Below are positions 51,582 to 61,273 of a stretch of 64,000 bases of DNA, in pieces. This DNA is from Dolichospermum planctonicum (GTDB lineage Bacteria; Cyanobacteriota; Cyanobacteriia; Cyanobacteriales; Nostocaceae): the NCBI RefSeq assembly GCF_005402965.1, contig NZ_BJCF01000003.1:62001-126000 (forward strand), given 5' to 3'. Numbering within the stretch: the first letter of the stretch is position 1; each line of letters begins with the position of its first letter. A program made the position numbers and the translations under genes. A model generated the notes under the pieces. The model searched no databases, was not told the origin of the DNA, and saw only the letters and a list, made by a program, of their open reading frames with translations.

Positions 51582-53174
51582 TTAAAATACAGGACGATAA
51601 ACGCGATAGTTAATATTGGGGAAAATATTATCTATGGACTCAACTTTTTCCAGCCAACCACTATCAACTTTACCCACTTTCACATCTGCATACAATTTAT
51701 TAAAACGCATTAAATGTGATCTAGTTCTTCTCACCGCATAGGGAACCATTGTTCCGGTCCGCATGATAAAAGCCCAGTCAGAAGATTGTGCTAATAACAA
51801 TTCTCGCGCAGCTTGGTTAAGTGCCTTTAATTGTAACTCATCTTCTGCTTCCATTTGGGAAATTTCAATCATCCTTTCCGCAGCTTTATGTAAATGCGGG
51901 TAAACCCAAGCATTGGTATCATTCAACCAATATTCATGGAAACCCTTAAAGCCCCAACTAGATTGAGAGGGACGACATACCTGCTGATGAGGATTAGCAC
52001 GTAAGTAATCGGACAAATGGGTCATTTCATAGGTTTTTTGATCATACCATGACTTACGGAACAGATAATCAATAAACCAGGGACCTTCATACCACCAGTG
52101 ACCAAATAACTCCGCGTCATAGGGAGAAACAATAATTGGTGGCCGACCCATCATACCGTGTAAATGTCCAGCTTGCTGCTCACGATTATACATGAAATTA
52201 GCAGCGTGTTCTGCGGCCTTTTCCTTTGCCCAGTAAGGATCATAGAGGGCTTTATCCGCCAGACCCAAGCCTCGACCAGTGATTTTATGATACTTAATAC
52301 CTGTATTTTTCCTCTGTCCATTGGGCATAATATAGGGCTTAATATACTCATATTCAGCTTCCCAACCCAAATCTTTATAAAATTCCCGGTATTCTGCTGC
52401 ACCAGGATAACCGACCTCAGAAGACCATACTTGCTGAGAAGATTCATGGTCTCGACCAAAAGCTGCTACACCAGTCTCCGTAAAAATTGGGGCATAACTA
52501 CCAAAACGCGGGCGGGGACGAGCGTATAAAATACCATGTCCATCTGTGAGGAAATAACGTAAACCAGCATCAGCCAGCATTCGTTCTACACCTTCATAAT
52601 AGGCACATTCTGGCAACCAAATCCCTTTGGGGGCTTGGCCGAAGGTTTCCGCATAATGTTCACAAGCTACCTGAATTTGCGCCCATACAGCTTGGGGGTA
52701 CATTTTCATTAATGGTAAGTAGCCGTGGGTAGCACCACAGGTAATAATGTCTAAGTTATTACTATCTTGGAACTGTTTAAATGCTGTAACTAAATCACCT
52801 TGATAACGTTCCCATAACTCCCGCGCTTCATTAAACTCAGTTGCATAATGTTCCGCTAAATAACGAACATGACCATTATGGATATTGCGCTCGGCTTCTA
52901 ATTCTACAAGCTCTTCTAATTGAGCTAGATGAGCATCATAGCGTTCTTGTAATAGAGGATCACGAAGCATGGACACTAAGGGAGGTGTCATGCTCATGGT
53001 GAGTTTAAAATCAACACCATCTCGCTTTAAGCCTTCAAATACTTTTAATAAGGGAATGTAAGTTTCTGTAATCGCTTCATAAAGCCATTCCTCTTCTAGC
53101 ACGTAGTCACTTCCCGGATGACGAACGAAGGGTAGATGTGCATGAAGTACAAGCGCGACGTAGCCTATAGCCAT
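51582..53174 (-). CDS. Glycoside hydrolase family 57 1,4-alpha-glucan branching enzyme
   Basis: The protein has 530 residues. GH57 motif 1 is LHAHLPFVRHP at the N-terminus, and the catalytic nucleophile is probably in GIWLPECAYYEG. Later come FLTDGHGILYA, SPYDAELFGHWWYEGP and a C-terminal DUF1957 domain (TNAWVYPHLHKAAERMIEIS). Members with this layout form alpha-1,6 branches in glycogen. The length agrees with the family. It is a separate gene from the usual GH13 GlgB. Confidence 0.87.
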   Translation of the reverse strand: MAIGYVALVLHAHLPFVRHPGSDYVLEEEWLYEAITETYIPLLKVFEGLKRDGVDFKLTMSMTPPLVSMLRDPLLQERYDAHLAQLEELVELEAERNIHNGHVRYLAEHYATEFNEARELWERYQGDLVTAFKQFQDSNNLDIITCGATHGYLPLMKMYPQAVWAQIQVACEHYAETFGQAPKGIWLPECAYYEGVERMLADAGLRYFLTDGHGILYARPRPRFGSYAPIFTETGVAAFGRDHESSQQVWSSEVGYPGAAEYREFYKDLGWEAEYEYIKPYIMPNGQRKNTGIKYHKITGRGLGLADKALYDPYWAKEKAAEHAANFMYNREQQAGHLHGMMGRPPIIVSPYDAELFGHWWYEGPWFIDYLFRKSWYDQKTYEMTHLSDYLRANPHQQVCRPSQSSWGFKGFHEYWLNDTNAWVYPHLHKAAERMIEISQMEAEDELQLKALNQAARELLLAQSSDWAFIMRTGTMVPYAVRRTRSHLMRFNKLYADVKVGKVDSGWLEKVESIDNIFPNINYRVYRPVF

Positions 53175-53419
53175 AATATTTTTCTGTGTGGTACTTGGAG
53201 GTTACAGACAAAAAGTCTGTGTGGGGAAATTAAGAATATTTTAAGACTATATAGGTCATTGGTCATGAATGCTAAGTTAATAGTTATTAGAAAAATATTT
53301 TGGCCTAGCACCGCTGCGCGGAAGTTAAACGGGCGGTTATAAACCGCGTCTACACAGGCAAAACCTCAAATCCTTAAATCAAGGTAAAATATCGAATAAA
53401 CGTGCTAACTACCAAGATT

Positions 53420-55180
53420 ATGAGTCTGTGCATCAATTCTAACTGCCCAAAGCCACAAAATCCCGATAAAATCCTTTTTTGTCAAGCCTGTGGCTCGGAA
53501 GTCTTGCTACAACAACGTTATCGGGTACAATGTCAGTTAGGACGGGGTGGCTTTGGTGTGACTTATGAGATTAACGAAGTCAGAACCAATCAGGCTAAAG
53601 TTCTCAAAGTCTTGATTAATAACGACCCTAAAGCTGTAGAATTATTTAAACAAGAAGCTGATGTTTTAAGTCAACTCCATCATTCCGGTATTCCTAATGT
53701 AGAATTAGACGCTTATTTTGAATATTATCCCTACAATAGCCAAAATCCAATTCATTGTTTGGTAATGGAAAAAGTTGTGGGAGAAGATTTAGAAAAATAT
53801 ATGCAAAAACGTGGTTTGCGTCCTATTAACCAAACTACAGCTATAGAATGGCTAAAAGATCTAATCATTATTTTAGAACAGGTACATAATAAAGACTTCT
53901 TTCATCGAGATATTAAACCATCTAATATTATGTTGCGGTCTGAAAAAGCCGAATTGGTATTAATTGATTTTGGGACTGTGAGGAAGGTAACATCTACAGT
54001 ATTTAAACAACAAGGTGGTGTCACAGGAATAATTTCCGCAGGTTACACACCCTCGGAACAAATTAATCATAATGCTGTACCTCAATCTGATTTTTTTGCT
54101 TTAGGACGGACATTTGTTTATTTACTCACGGGTAAAGAACCACTTGATCCAATCATGTATGATTCCTATAATGAAAGATTAAATTGGCGGAATCATGCAC
54201 CACAAATATCATCTATGTTGGCAGATTTATTAGATGATATGATGCAGCGTTTATATAAAGATCGTCCTCAAAACTCCCATGAGATTTTGCAAAGAATAGC
54301 AGCAATAGAAAAAGCTTTACAACCCCAACGACCAAAACCCCAAGCACCAATACCTTCCAATAACCTTAAAACCTTTAGTTTTGAAGTTGTCACCACAGAC
54401 GCACGGGGAAATATCACCAACCGACGCAACGCAAGCGCGAAATACTTTACAGAAGACTTAGGAAATGGTGTGACGTTGGACATGGTGGAAATCCCAGGGG
54501 GAACATTTATCATGGGTTCACCGAAAAGTGAAGCAAAACGAGGTTCAAATGAAGGTCCCCAACATCAAGTTACAGTTCCCAGTTTCTACATGGGAAAATA
54601 TGAATTGACACAGGTACAATATCAAGCTATCATAGGAACTAACCCTTCCAACTTCAAAGGCGATAACCGCCCTGTTGAAAGAGTTAGTTGGAATAATGCG
54701 GTTGAGTTCTGTAAAAAGTTAAGTCAAAAAACAGGCAAAAAATACAGATTACCCAGTGAAGCAGAATGGGAGTATGCTTGTCGTGCCGGAACTACCACAC
54801 CATTTTATTTTGGTGAAAGTATTACTCCAGATTTGGTAAATTATGATGGTAATTATACCTATGCTTCTGCACCAAAAGGAAAATATCGTCAGCAGACCAC
54901 AGATGTAGGAACTTTTCCCCCTAACTCTTTTGGTTTGTACGATATGCACGGTAATGTGTGGGAATGGTGTCAAGATGACTATAAAAATGATTATATAAAC
55001 GCGCCTACAGATGGCAGTGCTTTGACAAGTCTAAGCCGGAGCGCAAAGCGGCTGCGCGGTGGTTCGTGGGTCTTCAATCCTGGGATTTGCCGTTCTGCTT
55101 ATCGCAACAACTACGACCTCGACTACTACAACGACAGGATTGGTTTTCGGGTTGTATGTAGTGGTGCAGCGAGGACTTAG
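53420..55180 (+). CDS. Ser/Thr protein kinase fused to a formylglycine-generating-enzyme-like (C-type lectin fold) domain
   Basis: The protein has 586 residues from ATG 53420 (MSLCINSNCPKP); a GTG 18 bases upstream is less family-like. A zinc ribbon (C-x4-C ... CQAC) comes first. The kinase has the glycine loop LGRGGFGVTYE (from residue 40), HRDIKPSN at about 162 and DFG at 183. After a Pro-rich linker, residues about 356-586 form an FGE-sulfatase domain (VEIPGGTFIMGSP, RLPSEAEWEYACRAG, GLYDMHGNVWEW, RGGSW). The last 40 residues look like the hypervariable region of a diversity-generating retroelement target (see 55058-55159). It is probably a cytosolic signalling or ligand-binding protein. 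Confidence 0.88.
   Translation: MSLCINSNCPKPQNPDKILFCQACGSEVLLQQRYRVQCQLGRGGFGVTYEINEVRTNQAKVLKVLINNDPKAVELFKQEADVLSQLHHSGIPNVELDAYFEYYPYNSQNPIHCLVMEKVVGEDLEKYMQKRGLRPINQTTAIEWLKDLIIILEQVHNKDFFHRDIKPSNIMLRSEKAELVLIDFGTVRKVTSTVFKQQGGVTGIISAGYTPSEQINHNAVPQSDFFALGRTFVYLLTGKEPLDPIMYDSYNERLNWRNHAPQISSMLADLLDDMMQRLYKDRPQNSHEILQRIAAIEKALQPQRPKPQAPIPSNNLKTFSFEVVTTDARGNITNRRNASAKYFTEDLGNGVTLDMVEIPGGTFIMGSPKSEAKRGSNEGPQHQVTVPSFYMGKYELTQVQYQAIIGTNPSNFKGDNRPVERVSWNNAVEFCKKLSQKTGKKYRLPSEAEWEYACRAGTTTPFYFGESITPDLVNYDGNYTYASAPKGKYRQQTTDVGTFPPNSFGLYDMHGNVWEWCQDDYKNDYINAPTDGSALTSLSRSAKRLRGGSWVFNPGICRSAYRNNYDLDYYNDRIGFRVVCSGAART
55058..55159 (+). other. Candidate DGR variable region at 3' end of the kinase-FGE gene
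   Basis: Encodes GGSWVFNPGICRSAYR, then NNYDLDYYNDRIGFRVVC. The ten codons from 55106 to 55135 (Asn, Asn, Tyr, Asp, Leu, Asp, Tyr, Tyr, Asn, Asp) all end in C, and so do Val and Phe after the Trp, while the rest of this gene prefers A/T endings. This is what adenine-directed mutagenesis of AAC codons in a template repeat would give. The constant IGFRVV end would be the initiation-of-mutagenic-homing site. Confidence 0.65.
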
Positions 55181-55527
55181 TAGCCCTTTACACTCTTGCT
55201 CTTTTGCTCTCTTCTCTTTTTTTCTTTTCCCTTCTTAACCCACCGCTGTTAGGCGGAAAATATTTTTCTACAAAAATCTGGTTTTGGTGTCTGGATTCAT
55301 TATAGCACAGATTTTTTATTTTGTCAGAATCAGGATTTCCAGGATTTAAGGATTTTCAGGATAGTTAGTAAATTCGGTTCATTCAAGCAATACCTTGTCC
55401 AAATTAGAAAAAGCCTTGATTTGTAGGTTGGGTTGAAGCATGAAACCCAACATAAGCGTTGGGTTGTGCTGTCGCTTAACCCAACAAAGCAAGAAATGGA
55501 CTTTAGCCCTGAGAGTGTCAATTAGTA
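55181..55527. other. Region downstream of the kinase-FGE gene
   Basis: No gene is seen. A pyrimidine-rich tract (55190-55238) is followed by a small CCGCTGTTAGGCGG hairpin (55244-55257). Further on, 55423-55487 holds two hairpins of the ggttgggtt/aacccaac family in tandem. The rsgA gene ends convergently at 55528. Confidence 0.55.
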
Positions 55528-56595
55528 TTAATCCTCACTTTCTCGATATAATTCCTGTAAATCTTGTAATTGGGTTTTCCGGGAAACTCGACGATATTTT
55601 TTACTTTCTAGTTTTGGTTCGTACTGACTCTGACCTTTACCTTTAGATATTAATTTTAAACTAGATTCAGGGTCAGATTGTTGATTAATCTGGTTTTGAT
55701 GCGCGATCGCATCATCTAAAAATTCTAAATAATGCTGATATCTTTCCCATTCTCCACTAACAGCACAATCAGGCTCATCTTTATGTATACAATTGCTAAA
55801 GCGGCAATGGGCAACAGCCAGACGTTTTCTAGCTTCTGGGAAATAGTGAATTAGTTCTTCAGGACTACAATCTAAATCAGGTTGATTAAAACCGGGGGTA
55901 TCTGCTAATAAACCACCTTTCGGCATTTCAAATAATTCTACATGACGGGTGGTATGACGACCACGAGCTAATTTACCGGAAACTTCCCCTACCCGCAGGT
56001 TAGCGTCGGGAATCAAACTATTAATCAAGCTGGACTTTCCCACACCAGAAGGACCTGCAATCACAGTAATTTTATCCTGCAAATATGTGGCTATTTGATT
56101 GATATTAATGTGATTCTGAACGCTAATAAATAAAGGTTGATAGCCCCAAGCCAGGAGACGATCATTAATTTGTTGTTTTTCTAGGGAGGAAATTAAATCA
56201 CACTTGTTTAAACAAAGTAGTACATCAACACCTGTAGACTCAGCCTTGATTAAAAATCTACTTAATTGTACAGGTTCTAAGGGAGGATCAGCAACTGCAA
56301 ACACCAGCAGAATTTGATTGACATTAGCGATCGCTGGGCGATTTAATTGACTATGACGGGGTAAAACCTCAGCCACAGCCCCTCGTCCCCCAACCCAATC
56401 TGGTTCTTCAACAATAACACGATCTCCCACCATCACCTGTTGACCAATTTTTTTCAGGCGTGTTCTCCGCGTACAGAGAAGAATCAAAGGATCAGGTCTT
56501 ATTACTGACTCATCCATTTGCACGCGGTAAAAATTCGCCTGTACAGCTAACACCGTACCGAATAACTGTCCAGTAGTAACAATTTCCCTTGTCAT
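55528..56595 (-). CDS. rsgA: Ribosome small subunit-dependent GTPase A
   Basis: The protein has 355 residues. It has an N-terminal OB domain, then the circularly permuted GTPase motifs: LNKCDLIS (G4), GPSGVGKSSLINSL (G1), RHTTRHVELF (G2) and LLADTPGFNQ (G3). A C-terminal zinc site is visible in CRFSNCIHKDEPDCAV. RsgA (YjeQ) helps 30S subunit maturation. A charged C-terminal tail of about 70 residues is longer than in E. coli. It is the last gene of an operon with a TusA-like protein and dnaJ; its start overlaps the TusA-like stop by 4 bases. Confidence 0.9.
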   Translation of the reverse strand: MTREIVTTGQLFGTVLAVQANFYRVQMDESVIRPDPLILLCTRRTRLKKIGQQVMVGDRVIVEEPDWVGGRGAVAEVLPRHSQLNRPAIANVNQILLVFAVADPPLEPVQLSRFLIKAESTGVDVLLCLNKCDLISSLEKQQINDRLLAWGYQPLFISVQNHININQIATYLQDKITVIAGPSGVGKSSLINSLIPDANLRVGEVSGKLARGRHTTRHVELFEMPKGGLLADTPGFNQPDLDCSPEELIHYFPEARKRLAVAHCRFSNCIHKDEPDCAVSGEWERYQHYLEFLDDAIAHQNQINQQSDPESSLKLISKGKGQSQYEPKLESKKYRRVSRKTQLQDLQELYRESED

Positions 56596-56849
56596 TCCCT
56601 AGCAACCGGACGACGAATAACCAAGGAAAAATAGCCTGAACAGTCCGTAATTTGTTCTACAAAATAACCAGCCATAGTCAGACTATCAGGAACTTGTTCT
56701 ATGGGTTCACCTGCATCTAACCAGACTTCCAATAAACCACCAGGGGGCATTTTTTCCAAATACAGTTTTGTCCGCACAAAATTAATGGGACAAGGAGTAC
56801 CACGTAAATCCAGTTGAGAGTCAGGGGTTAATACAGAAGACCCACTCAT
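56592..56849 (-). CDS. TusA/SirA-like sulfurtransferase-family protein
   Basis: The protein has 85 residues. It has the TusA-type core [20 protein letters not shown], with Cys-Pro as the active-site-like element (CPIN instead of CPxP), then [13 protein letters not shown] and [13 protein letters not shown]. TusA-family proteins carry sulfur as persulfide; this cyanobacterial subgroup, encoded next to dnaJ, has no defined substrate. It overlaps dnaJ and rsgA by 4 bases on each side, so all three are translated from one message. Confidence 0.82.
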   Translation of the reverse strand: MSGSSVLTPDSQLDLRGTPCPINFVRTKLYLEKMPPGGLLEVWLDAGEPIEQVPDSLTMAGYFVEQITDCSGYFSLVIRRPVARE

Positions 56850-57979
56850 GACTTAAACAAGCCTCCTAAGAATCCTTCTAAACCACCTTTACCTGTTCTA
56901 TCTCCCTTAATTCTAGCCAGTTTTTCCAGGAGTTCCCGTTCCTCTGGGATGATCTTAGTGGGAATATCAATTAACACCGTCAACATTTGATCACCCCGAC
57001 TCACGGGATTACCCAAACGGGGGACACCACGATTTTCTAATTTCATCACCGTATTTGGTTGAGTTCCTGAGGGAATTACCAACTCCACTGGACCGTCTAC
57101 CGTATTTACCTCTAAACGACAACCTAAAATTGCTTGTAGGTAGCTAATTTTAATTTCCGAGATAATATTAATTCCATCCCGATGAAATTCTTGATCTTCA
57201 TTGACAAATAAGTAGACATATAAATCACCAGGTTGTCCACCTCGTTGACCCGCATCTCCTTCTTGGGAAATCCTTAAACGTGTGCCATTGTCTACCCCAG
57301 CGGGAACATTGATTTTTAGTTTCTTTGTTACCTGATTGGCGCCTTTACCACCACAAGCATCACATTTATCCTCAACCACCGTTCCTGTCCCATCACAAGT
57401 GGGACAAGTTGATACTTGGGTAAAGCTCCCAAACGGAGTTCTTGTGACTCGTCTGACTTGACCTGAACCACTACAAGTTCCACAAGTGCGGGGGCGTGTT
57501 CCCGGTTTAGCACCCGAACCATTACAAACTTCACAGGTTTCTAAGTGGGAAATGCGGATTTCCTTTTCTCCACCAAATATCGCTTCCCGAAAGTCTAATT
57601 TCAGGTCTAGGCGGAGATCATCACCTCTCACCGGTCCGCTACGCCGTCTTTGTTGAGGTTGTCCACCTGGAGCGCCACCAAAGCCGCTGAAAATGCTTTC
57701 AAAAATATCAGCAAAACCACTCATGTCATCTTGAAAACCAGCGCCAGATGCTGCTGCTCCAGAAACGCCAGCTTCACCAAAGCGGTCATAACGAGCGCGA
57801 ACTTCTGGTTCTGACAGCACTTCATAGGCGCGGTTGATTTCCTTAAATCGTTCCTCTGCCCCAGATTCTTTGTTAACGTCTGGGTGATATTTTCGGGCTA
57901 GGCGGCGATAAGCCTGTTTAATCTCTTCTTTGTCGGCGTCACGAGAGACACCCAGGGTTTCATAATAGTCTCGGGCCAT
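56846..57979 (-). CDS. dnaJ: Chaperone protein DnaJ
   Basis: The protein has 377 residues. J domain with [14 protein letters not shown] (HPD), a Gly/Phe-rich part ([10 protein letters not shown]), four CxxCxGxG zinc motifs ([32 protein letters not shown]), and C-terminal substrate-binding domains. It delivers unfolded clients to Hsp70 and stimulates its ATPase. It is the first gene of an operon with a TusA-like protein and rsgA. The usual partner gene dnaK is not found between it and grpE; the 930 bp before it are non-coding. Confidence 0.95.
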   Translation of the reverse strand: MARDYYETLGVSRDADKEEIKQAYRRLARKYHPDVNKESGAEERFKEINRAYEVLSEPEVRARYDRFGEAGVSGAAASGAGFQDDMSGFADIFESIFSGFGGAPGGQPQQRRRSGPVRGDDLRLDLKLDFREAIFGGEKEIRISHLETCEVCNGSGAKPGTRPRTCGTCSGSGQVRRVTRTPFGSFTQVSTCPTCDGTGTVVEDKCDACGGKGANQVTKKLKINVPAGVDNGTRLRISQEGDAGQRGGQPGDLYVYLFVNEDQEFHRDGINIISEIKISYLQAILGCRLEVNTVDGPVELVIPSGTQPNTVMKLENRGVPRLGNPVSRGDQMLTVLIDIPTKIIPEERELLEKLARIKGDRTGKGGLEGFLGGLFKS

Positions 57980-58909
57980 ATAGCAGGGTTAAAAGTTATA
58001 AGGAAGCAAAAGTACCGATAGCGTGGCTTAAGCCGTGGATAGTAGGTAATAGGTCTAAGGTAACACTTTAATTTTTGTTAATAATTAATTTTATTGGTAT
58101 TTTTTTGCTAAAGTTTGCTCATAAGTACAAAAATCTAGATTTTCAGACTAATACGTACAAATTTAATCAAGGATCATTCTCTGGTTTTGGTCTTTGACTA
58201 TTTTGTCTATAAGACAATGTTATTGACATACTCACCGACCTGAAGGTGCGGGGAAACACTTGACACTTCACCGGAACACGCCACAAGTGGTCTTATCGTC
58301 CCTCCATGTCCGTTTAAAGTCTCCCAATGCCCTATGGCGACTATGACCAAATTTTAACATAAAGCCGTCCTAAAAGCGATGCACTGAGCTGGCCGAAGTG
58401 GACGGGGCTTGTATCCCAGATTTTTGGTCAAATTTCTATTTTTAATCGAATCATAGCATTCATTAATTGTTAATTGTTAATTATTGCTGCTAGTTTTGAT
58501 GAACCTTTTATCATTGTGCTATTCAGGTGTAGAAAAACCCACCTATGGATGATGGGAACTAGCCGTACCATTAGAGGTGGAAAACCCAACCTATACTTTT
58601 CTTGGTATTTGTGCTATGTCCGTTCCTCATGGAGTTGAGTGAATGATGCTCTTCTGGTTCACTTCTTCAACCTGAGAGGGTGTTTTCCAAGTCTATCGTG
58701 ATGTATCAAATGTTTTCAGATATCCCTAAATCCCCTATGATTTGGGGGACTTTGACTCTACTAGCAGGGATGGTCTGGTGTCTAACATCACAATCAAAAA
58801 CTTTTCCAACAACCTCTTATATAGTTAGCAAAATCCCTTGATAGGGAGGTTTGGTTGACATCTAAACCGTATTCCTACGATTGAAGATGATCCCTAATTG
58901 TTATTTTCG
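57980..58909. other. 930-bp non-coding region between dnaJ and grpE
   Basis: No dnaK gene or recognisable fragment of one is present. The right part (58440-58909) has several short inverted repeats and TTAATTGTTAATTGTTAATT tracts. The middle contains an IS200/IS605-like relic (58219-58425). A CAAATCCCC/GGGGACTT-type hairpin lies near 58728-58752, close to the grpE stop. Confidence 0.6.
58219..58425 (+). mobile_element. IS200/IS605-like relic without transposase
   Basis: Starts ATTGACATACTCACCGACCT with a following GAAGGTGCGGGG hairpin, the usual left-end look of cyanobacterial IS200/IS605 elements. Ends with GCCGTCCTAAAAGCG and GGACGGGGCTTGTATCCCA, like the region behind tnpB. No ORF is left inside. 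It is a short non-autonomous derivative; the call rests on end similarity only. Confidence 0.45.
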
Positions 58910-59578
58910 TTAGACTGAATCTTCTGGGGAGGAAGATACATCTTCTTTAGGCGCAGCTACTTTCACCATTGCATGACGCAGTACTCTATCACCAAAATAA
59001 TAGCCGCGAACTAACTCTTCTAACACTGTTCCTTCTGGATGTTCATCCGTGGCTTCTCGCATCACGGCTTCATGCAAATTCGGGTCAAATAGTTGACCTT
59101 CAGGACGCATGGGTGCTACACCTAACCGTTTTAGACAATCTACTAATTGTTTATAAACCCCTTGATAACTTTTATGAATTGTCATTTCTCCTTCGCTTTG
59201 GGGTTTGAGGTGCGACCTGGCTCTCTCAAAATTATCAACTACAGGCAGCAATTCCGTAATTGTATTTCGCTTCACCTGTAAATCTATTTCTTCTTTTTCC
59301 TTACTAGTACGCTTGCGGTAATTCTCAAAATCTGCTGCAATTCGCATATATTGAGTGCTACGTTCTTCTAGTTGTACTTTGAGAGATTCAATTTGCCCAG
59401 TTAAATCTGACAAGGCAGCAATATTTATTTCGACAGGCTGTGGCCTATCTTGGTCAATTTCTTCAGTCATGAGAATATCTTGCGGTTGATTAAATTGCTG
59501 AAATTGCTCTGGTGTTTGCTCATTCACCTCGTGGCCAGGTTCGTTAGGGTTGATTTCGGACGGAAATTCACTTTTCAT
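58910..59578 (-). CDS. grpE: Nucleotide exchange factor GrpE
   Basis: The protein has 222 residues from ATG 59578 ([10 protein letters not shown]); a longer frame to 59623 adds 15 residues with no family likeness. An acidic N-terminus precedes a long coiled coil ([20 protein letters not shown]) and the GrpE core ([28 protein letters not shown]). The C-terminal beta domain has [20 protein letters not shown] and [17 protein letters not shown]. It releases ADP from DnaK. In relatives grpE is usually followed by dnaK; here a 930-bp gap follows and then dnaJ, on the same strand. Confidence 0.92.
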   Translation of the reverse strand: MKSEFPSEINPNEPGHEVNEQTPEQFQQFNQPQDILMTEEIDQDRPQPVEINIAALSDLTGQIESLKVQLEERSTQYMRIAADFENYRKRTSKEKEEIDLQVKRNTITELLPVVDNFERARSHLKPQSEGEMTIHKSYQGVYKQLVDCLKRLGVAPMRPEGQLFDPNLHEAVMREATDEHPEGTVLEELVRGYYFGDRVLRHAMVKVAAPKEDVSSSPEDSV

Positions 59579-59877
59579 ACAAATACTTAGTAACTGAGAA
59601 ACTGCTATGTAAATTCTAGACAAAGCTAGACATTTGCTGCTTACTTGAATGGGAGCTTGGGAGCGGTTATCCCTCAGTAAGCTTACAGGCCAAAGCCTGA
59701 CGCGATATCACTTTGTTGCTGGAATCCGAAAAAACTATCACTATGATTGCTTTGTTTGCGCGTAAGTAATAGTTTGATTAAACACTTCAGATAATTCACA
59801 TTGTATATGAATTACCGACTTTTCACCACAAAAAATAGGCCAAGTTTTTCTATATAGGGTTTGCTGAAAAAGTCTAA

Positions 59878-60519
59878 TCATTCATTACCAAGAGTAACAG
59901 CTAATTTATCCGCCATTCCCGCAATCCAGTTTTCATCTTGTTTAGTGTAACTGCGGGGAGCATTTGCAGCTAAAATTAAAACTCCTTCTTTACCAATTGG
60001 TTGACAAATTACACCTTGTGTGTTCTCTGGTAAATAATCAAATTCAATTTTACCAGGATAGACATACAAAGCAACTAGATAAATTGGCTTTTGTGTTGCC
60101 AATACCCTTTTTAAGATTGTTCCTGGTACTACTTCCGATTTAGGAGCTAATATACCGCGACGTAATAAAACCTTACCTTGATAGTAAACTATAAGCGATC
60201 GCGTGACTGTATTTGTTAATAATAGCCGCGATGCCCAGGCTAATTCTGTTTTTGCGGTTTCTGATAAATCCCCTGCTAAAAAGAATCCCTCTTCTCCAAT
60301 TAATTCTACTGTCTCTGGTGTCCTTGGTTGTACCTGTTGCCAAATTAAACCAGTTAAAATTAATATCGCACTTAAAATCACTCCCAGTACATCTCCTCGT
60401 GCTTGGGAATCTGTTAGTTGTGGAGTTAATAACCGATTTATTAACAACAGGACAGCACCTAAACCCCCAACTACCAAGGGTAAACGCCGCAAAACTCGAT
60501 TAGGATCAGATTTAGTCAT
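59878..60519 (-). CDS. Cofactor assembly of complex C subunit B (CCB2/CCB4-like)
   Basis: The protein has 213 residues. Two N-terminal transmembrane helices (LVVGGLGAVLLLINRLL and LGVILSAILILTGLIW) are followed by a soluble domain with ELIGEEGFFLAGDLSETAKT, RSLIVYYQGKVLLRRGIL and KEGVLILAANAPRSYTKQDE. This is the CCB2/CCB4-type factor for covalent attachment of heme ci to cytochrome b6 of the b6f complex. It is located in the thylakoid membrane. It is a single gene; a lone AGGGTTTGCTGAAAAA element end lies 5 bases beyond its stop. Confidence 0.78.
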   Translation of the reverse strand: MTKSDPNRVLRRLPLVVGGLGAVLLLINRLLTPQLTDSQARGDVLGVILSAILILTGLIWQQVQPRTPETVELIGEEGFFLAGDLSETAKTELAWASRLLLTNTVTRSLIVYYQGKVLLRRGILAPKSEVVPGTILKRVLATQKPIYLVALYVYPGKIEFDYLPENTQGVICQPIGKEGVLILAANAPRSYTKQDENWIAGMADKLAVTLGNE

Positions 60520-61273
60520 TACTTATTTATTAGTTATTTATTAGTTATTAACAGATACTTTTACGTTGACATAGATAGCATTTTACATAATCCTTTTTAA
60601 ACTCTCTTTGTTTGTGTACTTTGAGGTTAGTTTTTCCATTATCACCGGGTGGTTCTTCGTTAACAATAAATCATAATTAAAACTTATGAAAAGACGATAT
60701 GAGTTTTAATATTGATAACTGATCATAATTGAAGTTTAGATTTTCTTAACAATTAATTGAGAATTATTTTTATTTAGTCACGAGCTTGCAATACTTTCGG
60801 CGATTTGCTACAATTTTTGAGAATTTCATAATTGGGTTTATATTGTCAATTTTATCTCCGTCTGGACAGACAATTTCCAAAACCCTTTATTCATAGTTAT
60901 TTCAGAAATCAATACCGACAAATAATACAAAACTTTACTTTCTTAGCAGCAATATCTGAGAGAAGTTTAGGACAAAATTTTCCAATAAATTATGTAAATT
61001 GATCGGCAGAACAAACATACTATTGACAAATAAGTTAAGTTATGGTATGCAGGGGGGGTAGAACTACATTGAGAAATAATAAGTACCTGGGCAAAATTAA
61101 TTGCACATTTGGGAAAACAATAGAAATCTCTGTATCTCTTGTCTGTCCCCGTGGCGTAGCACCTATCACCTGTCACCTATCACCTGTCAACTATCACCTG
61201 TCAAACGTCCCGTGGGGAGTACGGAGTATGAGAAAAAATGAGAAAAAATCATCTCCCCAGCCTCCCACTCTTC
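60520..61273. other. Intergenic region between CCB-like gene and rpaB
   Basis: 754 bp without a convincing gene. It is AT-rich, with a TCTCCGTCTGGACAGA stretch near 60858 and a heptamer STRR tract (CACCTATCACCTGTCACCTA type) at about 61149-61203. Frames seen here read through the repeat and are rejected. Confidence 0.6.

Noticed and set aside
57980-58909. Possible dnaK remnant
   Set aside because: I looked for Hsp70 motifs in all frames by eye and found none.
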